A stretch of 45,579 nt of DNA, taken from assembly GCA_019113205.1 (NCBI GenBank), contig DXHX01000172.1, forward strand, positions 1-45,579, given 5' to 3'. The stretch comes from Candidatus Pseudogracilibacillus intestinigallinarum (GTDB lineage: Bacteria > Bacillota > Bacilli > Bacillales > Amphibacillaceae). Under the pieces are notes generated by a model. The model was not told the origin of the DNA, made no database searches, and saw only the letters and a program-made list of their open reading frames with translations. Shown piece by piece: positions 33,417 to 39,998 of the stretch. A program made the position numbers and the translations under genes. The number at the start of each line of letters is the position of its first letter. The first letter of the stretch is position 1.

Positions 33417-34583
33417 ATGTTACAACAAATATTTCAAAAAATAGATGAACATTATGAAGAAATGATTGAGATTCGTCGCTATTTACATAAGCACCCCGAA
33501 CTCTCCTTTCACGAGAAAGAAACCGCTAAATATATAGCTCAATATTATGAAGATTTACACATGCCGTATGAAACAAATATTGGTGGCAATGGGGTCATTG
33601 CAACATTAAAAGGAAAACATCCAGGGAAAACAATAGCTTTACGTGCAGACTTTGATGCCCTACCGATTCAAGATAAAAAAGATGTACCTTATAAATCAAC
33701 CGTACCAGGAGTCATGCATGCTTGTGGCCATGATGGCCATACTGCAACTTTGTTAGTTTTAGCAAAAGTAATGCAACAATTTCAAAATGACATACATGGT
33801 ACGATCGTCTTTTTACACCAACACGCGGAAGAAATAACACCAGGTGGAGCAAAACCAATCGTAGAATCAGGTGCTATTGACCATGTCGATAAAGTTTTTG
33901 GTAACCATTTATGGGCTACGACCCCTTTAGGTACATTACAAACACGTCCAGGCGTATTCATGGCTGGTACAGATAAATTTGAAATAACTGTTAAAGGAAA
34001 AGGTGGACATGGTGCTTACCCACATGAAACGAAAGATGCTTTATTAATCGGTGCGGAAATCGTTAGCCAACTACAAAATATTATTAGTCGGAGAATAAGT
34101 CCCCTTGAAACAGCTGTCATCACAGTAGGAAGTTTCCATGCAGGAAATTCTTTTAATGTTATTGCAGATGAGGCGACATTAGTTGGTACTGTACGGTATT
34201 TAGATGAAGCTGTGCAAGCGGTTGTAAAAAGAGAAATTACGCAAGTTGTAAAAGGAATTTGTCTCGCAAATAATGCCGAATACGATGTAAATTACAGTGA
34301 AGGGTATCCACCTGTCGTTAATCACGAAGAGGATGTAGCAACACTATTTAAAGCGAGTGAACACATCCCAGAAATTAAAGAAAAATATGTTTCAGAAGCC
34401 CAAATGGGTGGAGAAGATTTTGCCTACTATGTGCGACAAAAAGAAGGTGTATTTTTCTTTACAGGTGCACAGAAAGAACGACATTCCTATCCACACCATC
34501 ATCCTATGTTCGACTTTGATGAACGTGCAATGCCAATTGCCGCAAAAACATTTATTAGTGCCTACTTTGAATCGCAAAAATAA
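33417..34583 (+). CDS. yhaA: YhaA, M20-family amidohydrolase/aminoacylase
   Basis: A 388-residue metal-dependent amidohydrolase. The block MHACGHDGHTA near 99-110 carries metal ligands, followed by LHQHAEEITPGGA (catalytic Glu), GNHLWATTPLG, the dimerisation-domain GGHGAYPHETKDA and the C-terminal QMGGEDFAYY. Such enzymes remove acyl groups from amino acids or peptides. B. subtilis YhaA (about 396 aa) lies beside ecs and hit, as here. It is divergent from the lysine-riboswitch dapA, so a role in N-acyl-diaminopimelate chemistry is conceivable but not shown. The start ATG follows GAGGGGG. Confidence 0.9.
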   Translation: MLQQIFQKIDEHYEEMIEIRRYLHKHPELSFHEKETAKYIAQYYEDLHMPYETNIGGNGVIATLKGKHPGKTIALRADFDALPIQDKKDVPYKSTVPGVMHACGHDGHTATLLVLAKVMQQFQNDIHGTIVFLHQHAEEITPGGAKPIVESGAIDHVDKVFGNHLWATTPLGTLQTRPGVFMAGTDKFEITVKGKGGHGAYPHETKDALLIGAEIVSQLQNIISRRISPLETAVITVGSFHAGNSFNVIADEATLVGTVRYLDEAVQAVVKREITQVVKGICLANNAEYDVNYSEGYPPVVNHEEDVATLFKASEHIPEIKEKYVSEAQMGGEDFAYYVRQKEGVFFFTGAQKERHSYPHHHPMFDFDERAMPIAAKTFISAYFESQK

Positions 34584-34723
34584 AAACAAAGCTAGGACAT
34601 AACTAGTTTTTATTCTATTTTCGTTGAAATGATTAGGAGCTTGTCAAAGAGTGAACTTCTTTTTCTGTTCGTTGATGTAGTTCCTTTGAAGAAACGATGT
34701 AGTTAATCCAATAAAATAAAAAA

Positions 34724-34764
34724 GGGAATTTCAGTAAAACTTAATTTACTGGAATTCCCTTTTA
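34724..34764. terminator. Bidirectional terminator between yhaA and ecsB (shared repeat module)
   Basis: GGGAATTTCAGTAAA (34724-34738) pairs with TTTACTGGAATTCCC (34745-34759) with one G-U pair; T runs follow on both strands. The same hairpin core recurs at 38981-39019. Confidence 0.85.
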
Positions 34765-34794
34765 TTGTTCCCTAAATTTTGTCTCAAGTTCATA

Positions 34795-36009
34795 TTATTT
34801 ATTAATTCGTTTTTCAATATACATTGAATGGAATAAGTAATTAAACAATAGCCCTAATGAAAACATAATTAACGCTAATTGAAACTCCGTCATAGCAACA
34901 AAAACGAGTGTAAATAGAATCGTTTGTGCAATCGTTAAATTAGAAGAAAACGCAATATACCGGTTCCTTTTCTCTTGTTGATCGACTGGATAAATGTCTA
35001 ACCACATACTCGTTTGATGGTGATAGTATAATGAAACCATTTGAAAAATTGCCATGTAAATAAAAAGCAATCCAAATAAGATTTTCAATACATCGTTCGG
35101 AATAAATAATATAAATAGCGTTCCGATTACGATTAATCGAATATACATATTTAAATAATCACTACTACGAATAAAAGTTAAACGATATAAATAGTCATAT
35201 GTCTTCTTTTGTGAAAATGATACCTGTTTTTCCACCATATTCGTAAGAAGCCGTCGCTTTTTCATTCGCTTTGTTATTTGTGGAGCTTCCGCAAACATAC
35301 TAACGAAACGATAAAATTGTGCCAAACGATGTTTATCATTTTCGATTAAAACATCCCAAGCTAATCCTTGTTGTTTTTTTAATGTCAACGTATTTCTTAA
35401 TAGAACGATACTTAAAAACATAATAAACACAATCGTAAAGTAACTGCTAGCAAGCAAGAAATAAAAGAAATAAATACTAATAGCTGCACGAAGGACAATA
35501 TCTTGTTTTCTAAAAAACGCATCATGACTTCGTAACATATACCAGTTCATCCACATATGTACTGCTTTTAAAATGAGCACAACCCCGATTAAAATACCGT
35601 ACTGTGTTAACCCTTTTTCCGGATAAATATGGGTATATAATGGGCCAATGGCAACGACTGTAAATAAAACGATATATAATTGAAAAAAATAATTATATAA
35701 AAATGTACGCTTAAAATAAGGTGTCATTGCTCGTTCCTTTACAATAATGAACACTTTATCAGGTTCTTTAAGAAAAAATTGTAATGGATTATATGTGACG
35801 ACAATTCCAAATACAACTGCCATCACAATCGTCGGAATAAGCGGATCTGTTATTTGCTCAATCATTTGTTGATAATAGACAGAAACCGTCACTAATATAA
35901 AAATGAGCGCAATCATAAAATGCCCATTAAAAATATAACGCAAGTAACGATTTAATAACTTCATATGTTCTTTGAAGCGCTCTTGAAACAGTTCCTTTGC
36001 ATTAAACAT
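34795..36009 (-). CDS. ecsB: EcsB, ABC transporter membrane subunit
   Basis: A 404-residue integral membrane protein with about ten hydrophobic segments in the EcsB layout (FNGHFMIALIFILVTVSVYYQQMI near the N-terminus; ALIMFSLGLLFNYLFHSMYIEKR at the end). With EcsA it forms the Ecs transporter, which in B. subtilis affects protein secretion, competence, sporulation and regulated intramembrane proteolysis by RasP. Its first 8 nt overlap the end of ecsA. EcsC, the usual third gene, is absent here; yhaA follows instead, convergent. Confidence 0.9.
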   Translation of the reverse strand: MFNAKELFQERFKEHMKLLNRYLRYIFNGHFMIALIFILVTVSVYYQQMIEQITDPLIPTIVMAVVFGIVVTYNPLQFFLKEPDKVFIIVKERAMTPYFKRTFLYNYFFQLYIVLFTVVAIGPLYTHIYPEKGLTQYGILIGVVLILKAVHMWMNWYMLRSHDAFFRKQDIVLRAAISIYFFYFLLASSYFTIVFIMFLSIVLLRNTLTLKKQQGLAWDVLIENDKHRLAQFYRFVSMFAEAPQITKRMKKRRLLTNMVEKQVSFSQKKTYDYLYRLTFIRSSDYLNMYIRLIVIGTLFILFIPNDVLKILFGLLFIYMAIFQMVSLYYHHQTSMWLDIYPVDQQEKRNRYIAFSSNLTIAQTILFTLVFVAMTEFQLALIMFSLGLLFNYLFHSMYIEKRINK

Positions 36010-36745
36010 TGTTCTCTTCCTTTGTTAACTGGATATAAATATCATCTAGTGACGCACCTGGCATCGAAAAATCTGCTTGAAGTTCCGCTAACGTTCCGTG
36101 TGCACGAATTTCTCCTTCATGAATAATCACGAATCGATCACAATATTGTTGTGCCGTTGCTAAAATATGTGTCGACATTAATACGCCTGCACCATTGTGC
36201 TTCATTTTTTCAATCCATTCTAAATAAGCCTGAATTCCTAAAGGATCCAGTCCAACGAATGGTTCATCGACAATATATAATGCTGGCTCTATTAAAAATG
36301 CACACATAATCATTACTTTTTGTCGCATACCTTTAGAAAAATGGACAGGGAACCAATGTAAATGCCTTTCCATTCGAAACGCCTTTAGTAAATGTGGCAA
36401 TCTTTGCTCAAAATCTTCTTCTGCAATGTCATATGCCATTGCGGTTAATCGTAAATGTTCATGCAATGTTAATTCATCGTATAAAATTGGCTGTTCTGGA
36501 ATATACGCTAATTGCTTCCGATAATTTTCTTCGTTATCTTTAAATGTATGTCCATTAATTTTAATAGACCCTGATTTCGGTTGCATTAAGCCAATGACAT
36601 GTTTAATTGTCGTACTTTTTCCAGCACCATTTAAACCAATTAAACCGACAATTTCATTTTTATGTACGGTAAATGATATATTTTGTAATACATTTTTATT
36701 CGTGTATCCACCAATTACATGTTCAATCTGTAGTAATGGTTGCAT
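36002..36745 (-). CDS. ecsA: EcsA, ABC transporter ATPase
   Basis: A 247-residue ATPase. Walker A GLNGAGKST at 37-45, signature FSKGMRQKV (typical Ecs variant of LSGGQ), Walker B ALYIVDEPFVGLDP, and the switch His in STHILATA. Length matches B. subtilis EcsA (247 aa). The ribosome site is GGAGG with 8 nt to ATG. It is divergent from hit, as in B. subtilis, and overlaps ecsB by 8 nt. Confidence 0.95.
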   Translation of the reverse strand: MQPLLQIEHVIGGYTNKNVLQNISFTVHKNEIVGLIGLNGAGKSTTIKHVIGLMQPKSGSIKINGHTFKDNEENYRKQLAYIPEQPILYDELTLHEHLRLTAMAYDIAEEDFEQRLPHLLKAFRMERHLHWFPVHFSKGMRQKVMIMCAFLIEPALYIVDEPFVGLDPLGIQAYLEWIEKMKHNGAGVLMSTHILATAQQYCDRFVIIHEGEIRAHGTLAELQADFSMPGASLDDIYIQLTKEENNV

Positions 36746-36787
36746 CCATCATTCCTCCAATTCTGGATTATCCATCCTTTTCAATCT

Positions 36788-36833
36788 AATACTAGTATAT
36801 AGTATTTTCACTTTTGTTGTATAATGATACAAC
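36788..36833. repeat. Two dyads in the ecsA leader
   Basis: AATACTA-N5-TAGTATT at 36788-36806 and GTTGTAT-N4-ATACAAC at 36816-36833. Both are perfect 7 bp inverted repeats upstream of ecsA and may be operators; the first covers the likely -10 region of ecsA. Confidence 0.4.
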
Positions 36834-36914
36834 AATCGTTCACAATAGGAATAAACTTTTACAATGGATGAACACAACCTCTAACGTTTCACACGAATCA
36901 TACATATACTTGTT

Positions 36915-36942
36915 CGTATGTTTATGTTAAAATAAACATACG
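36915..36942. promoter_or_regulatory. Perfect 10 bp-arm palindrome in front of hit
   Basis: CGTATGTTTA (36915-36924) and TAAACATACG (36933-36942) with an 8 nt A/T-rich spacer, ending 13 bp before the hit ribosome site. No T run follows, so it looks more like a repressor operator or leader hairpin than a terminator. Confidence 0.45.
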
Positions 36943-36969
36943 ATTACTAAACGTTGGAGGTTGTTGAAT

Positions 36970-37398
36970 ATGAAACATGATGATTGCCTATTTTGTAAAA
37001 TAATCGCAGGTGAAATCCCTTCTGCAAAAGTGTATGAAGATGAGAATGTATATGCTTTTCTTGATATTAGTCAAGTAACAACTGGTCACACATTAGTAAT
37101 ACCTAAAGTACATACGGTCGATATTTATGAGATGGATGAAAATGTTGCATCCAAAATCTTCACATCTGTTCCAAAAATTGCTAGAGCGATGAAAACAGCA
37201 TTTAAACCGGCTGGATTAAATATTTTAAACAACAATGAGGTTGCCGCTGGTCAATCTGTATTTCATTTCCATTTACACTTGATTCCACGTTATAATAAAG
37301 ATGATGGTTTCAATGCAAAATGGATTATGAGAAATGATGAATTTTCACAAGAAGAACTTCAAGATATGGCAAACAATATTGCAAAAGAAATTGAATAA
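36970..37398 (+). CDS. hit: Hit, histidine-triad nucleotide hydrolase
   Basis: A 142-residue HIT protein. The histidine triad is FHFHLHLIPR near residues 97-106, and Cys6 and Cys9 in DDCLFCKIIAGE form half of the usual zinc site. HINT/HIT enzymes hydrolyse adenosine phosphoramidates. The start is ATG at 36970, 9 nt after GGAGG; the frame opens three codons earlier at a TTG that abuts the ribosome site. Length is near B. subtilis Hit (145 aa), and the divergent pairing with ecsA is conserved. Confidence 0.95.
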   Translation: MKHDDCLFCKIIAGEIPSAKVYEDENVYAFLDISQVTTGHTLVIPKVHTVDIYEMDENVASKIFTSVPKIARAMKTAFKPAGLNILNNNEVAAGQSVFHFHLHLIPRYNKDDGFNAKWIMRNDEFSQEELQDMANNIAKEIE

Positions 37399-37426
37399 AC
37401 TTTAATATGAAGGAGTCGATATAGGT

Positions 37427-37789
37427 ATGTCGAACGGAAAGTCAATCATTACAGGTTTTATCGTGGGTGGAGTCGTTAGCGCAGCAACAGCATTATTAGT
37501 CACACCTACTTCTGGGAGAGAATTACGTCAACAAATAAAAGAACAAAGTTTAGAATGGAAAAGTACGGTGGATGACATTATCCAAGATGGTTTACGTTTA
37601 AAAGACCAAATTGCAAAGACTTCTAAAGAAGGTGTTGCATTAATTAACGAGTTAACAGAAGAAATGAAAACATCTATTGAAGAGTGGAAAGAAGCGATTG
37701 AACCACATCAGGAAAATATCCACGGATATTTAGAAGAAATTGAATCTAGTATTAAAGATTTAGAAAACAAATTACAAAATCAAAAATAA
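37427..37789 (+). CDS. yhaH: YhaH, YtxH-domain membrane-anchored protein
   Basis: A 120-residue protein with one N-terminal membrane segment rich in Gly and Ala (IITGFIVGGVVSAATALLV), the YtxH-type TPTSGRELRQQI junction, and a long charged amphipathic helix to the end (likely coiled coil). Proteins of this family are general-stress or sporulation-linked in Bacillus, but the molecular role is unknown. The ribosome site is GAAGGAG. It is 28 bp after hit, so probably in the hit operon, as in B. subtilis. Confidence 0.88.
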   Translation: MSNGKSIITGFIVGGVVSAATALLVTPTSGRELRQQIKEQSLEWKSTVDDIIQDGLRLKDQIAKTSKEGVALINELTEEMKTSIEEWKEAIEPHQENIHGYLEEIESSIKDLENKLQNQK

Positions 37790-37795
37790 TTTTTT

Positions 37796-37901
37796 AAAAG
37801 GTTGGGGCATCTGTACACGTAATAAAATTGGAATACATGTTCAAAGGTATCAAAACATTTCCTATTTATTTTTATTACAATTATATGTCCGAACCTTTTT
37901 T
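37796..37901 (+). terminator. Long-loop terminator after yhaH
   Basis: AAAAGGTTGGGGCAT (37796-37810) pairs imperfectly with ATGTCCGAACCTTTT (37884-37898) over a loop of about 75 nt, followed by a T run. It resembles the GAGGTTGGG element at 27636-27701. Confidence 0.5.
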
Positions 37902-38003
37902 ATTGTCACATAAATAACATATTTTAAAAGGGTGCTAATCATTTATCCATTCGTTAAAATATGTTACTCTTTAATGAGGATGAATTGAAGGAGTGTAGTT
38001 AAG

Positions 38004-38879
38004 TTGAAAAAAGTAATTGCAGCAACAACATTATCAATTAGCATATTAGGACTTGCAGCATGTGGTGGAGGATCTGAAACAGTTGTAGATTCTAAAGCTG
38101 GAAAAATAACGAAAGATGATTTTTATGAAGCCTTACAAGAACAAAATGGCGCAGAAGTGTTAACTGAATTAATTACATTTAAAGTATTAGAAGATAAATA
38201 TGAAGTATCTGATGACGAGGTACAAAAAGAATACGATAAATTAAAAGAACAAGTAGGCGAAGACTTTGACAGCATTTTAGAAATGCAAGGATTAACGGAA
38301 GATGAATTAAAAGAAGACATCCGTAAAGGTCTGTTAAATGAAAAAGCTTTAACGGAAGGTATCGAAGTAACAGACGAAGAAATTGAATCTTATTACGAAA
38401 ATATGAAAACAGAAGTAAAAGCGAGCCATATTTTAGTGGATGATGAAGAAACAGCAAACAAGGTGAAAAAAGAATTAGATGATGGTGCTGATTTTGCAAA
38501 ATTAGCGAAAAAATATTCTACAGATGAAGCGAACAAAGATAAAGGTGGAGACTTAGGTTACTTCACTGTTGGTACGATGGTAGGCGAATTTGAAGAAAAG
38601 GCCTTCACAATGGAAAAAGATGAAATTAGTGAACCTGTTGCTTCAGACTTCGGTTTCCACATTATTTTAGTTACAGATAAAAAGGAAACAGAGGAAGAAA
38701 TTGGTTCATTAGAAGATGAGAAAGAAGAAATTCGTCAAGTTCTTTTAGAACGAAAAATTGATCCACAAGAAGCTGCTACTAAAATCGATGACCTCATTAA
38801 AGATGCTGACGTTGACATTAAAATCGACGAGTTCAAAGATATTTTAGATGCACCTGAAATGCCTGAAATTCAAGGATAA
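38004..38879 (+). CDS. prsA: PrsA foldase lipoprotein (peptidyl-prolyl isomerase)
   Basis: A 291-residue secreted-protein folding factor. The lipoprotein signal ends in LAAC with Cys20. The parvulin (PpiC) domain spans about 133-225 (VKASHILVDDEETANKV, DFAKLAKKYSTDEANKDKGGDLGYF, EFEEKAF, GFHIILVTDK). It is flanked by a chaperone-like N-terminal helical region and a C-terminal acidic tail. It acts outside the membrane on exported proteins and PBPs. The start is TTG at 38004, about 10 nt after GAAGGAG. Length matches B. subtilis PrsA (292 aa). It lies convergent to yhaM, as in B. subtilis. Confidence 0.95.
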   Translation: MKKVIAATTLSISILGLAACGGGSETVVDSKAGKITKDDFYEALQEQNGAEVLTELITFKVLEDKYEVSDDEVQKEYDKLKEQVGEDFDSILEMQGLTEDELKEDIRKGLLNEKALTEGIEVTDEEIESYYENMKTEVKASHILVDDEETANKVKKELDDGADFAKLAKKYSTDEANKDKGGDLGYFTVGTMVGEFEEKAFTMEKDEISEPVASDFGFHIILVTDKKETEEEIGSLEDEKEEIRQVLLERKIDPQEAATKIDDLIKDADVDIKIDEFKDILDAPEMPEIQG

Positions 38880-38897
38880 TTTTCACAAAAAAATAGA

Positions 38898-38938
38898 ACG
38901 GTCATGTTTATCACGATAAGATAAACATGACCGTTTTT
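38898..38938 (+). terminator. Terminator of prsA
   Basis: A perfect 15 bp stem, ACGGTCATGTTTATC (38898-38912) with its complement at 38920-38934, then TTTTTGTT. Confidence 0.92.
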
Positions 38939-38980
38939 GTTGTATACATATATCAAAATTAATAGTGAGCGACAAAGATA

Positions 38981-39019
38981 GGGAATGTCAGTAAATTAAT
39001 TTTACTGACATCCCCTTTT
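38981..39019. repeat. Second copy of the GGGAAT-TCAGTAAA hairpin module
   Basis: GGGAATGTCAGTAAA (38981-38995) and TTTACTGACATCCCC (39001-39015), one mismatch, followed by TTTTATC. The core, loop length and flank are close to 34724-34764. It lies between prsA (already terminated) and the convergent yhaM. Confidence 0.65.
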
Positions 39020-39050
39020 ATCATTCACCGTTTTTCATCTCGGTTCTTCA

Positions 39051-39998
39051 TTATTCATTCGTAAATTTTGGTTTATAAAATGATCGGTTATCCAAGGAGA
39101 AAATTCGTTCGGTAAATTCTCCTGGAAGAGTTTTTCCTAACTCCCTTGTTAACACATTCATTTGTGCATCAATGACATCAATTAAGTGTAAAATTTCAGC
39201 TTCTTGAATAATTGGTCGTTTCGGACTGCCATATTCTAACTGACCATGGTGGGATAAAATTAAATGTTGTAAAACGATTACCTCTTCTCCCTCAATACCC
39301 AATTGATCTGCCACTTCCTTCACTTCAGTTGCCATCATTGAAATATGACCTAGTAAATTTCCCTCTAGTGTATAAGATGTGGAGACAACTCCTGATAACT
39401 CATGGATTTTTCCGATGTCATGTAAAATTACCCCTGCATATAATAAATCTTTATTTAATGTCGGATATAAACTACATAACTGTTTAGCTACTTGTAACAT
39501 ACCAACAATATGATGTGCTAAACCAGATACATACGCATGATGAATTTTCGATGCTGCAGGATAAACATAAAGTTCTTCTTGGTATTTTTGTACGAACGCC
39601 CGAACTATACGTTGTAAATTTGGATTTTGCATTTCAAAAATCGCTTCTGTAATTTTTTCTTGTAATACTTCTTTATCTACCGGTGCTTTCTGTAGGAAAT
39701 CAGAGACACGAACGCCATCTGTCACTTGTGCGGGACGAATCGTTTTAATACGAAGCTGTGCTTTTCCTCTAAATTCATTAATATCTCCTACGATATGAAC
39801 AACCTTTTCTTCTACAAATGTTTCCATATCACCTTTAGATGCATCCCATAATTTCGCTTCGATCTCACCAGTAGAATCCGTGAAATAAATCGTCAAAAAT
39901 GCTTTCCCATTGCTAGCCGTTCCCCTCGTTGCCGATTTAATTAACATGAATCCTTCAAACGTGTCTCCAATTGTGTAGTTTGCAATTCCTTTACGCAT
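39051..39998 (-). CDS. yhaM: YhaM, 3'-5' exoribonuclease
   Basis: A 315-residue nuclease. The N-terminal OB-fold spans about 15-95 (FLTIYFTDSTGEIEAKLWDAS) and the HD domain about 150-290 (HHAYVSGLAHHIVGM.., VILHDIGKIHEL), carrying the metal ligands. B. subtilis YhaM (314 aa) degrades RNA and single-stranded DNA from the 3' end. Of two ATGs, 39998 is chosen: GGAGG abuts the first and lies 6 nt from the second. The first 8 nt overlap the yhaN stop, so it is translated with yhaN-yhaO. Confidence 0.95.
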   Translation of the reverse strand: MRKGIANYTIGDTFEGFMLIKSATRGTASNGKAFLTIYFTDSTGEIEAKLWDASKGDMETFVEEKVVHIVGDINEFRGKAQLRIKTIRPAQVTDGVRVSDFLQKAPVDKEVLQEKITEAIFEMQNPNLQRIVRAFVQKYQEELYVYPAASKIHHAYVSGLAHHIVGMLQVAKQLCSLYPTLNKDLLYAGVILHDIGKIHELSGVVSTSYTLEGNLLGHISMMATEVKEVADQLGIEGEEVIVLQHLILSHHGQLEYGSPKRPIIQEAEILHLIDVIDAQMNVLTRELGKTLPGEFTERIFSLDNRSFYKPKFTNE

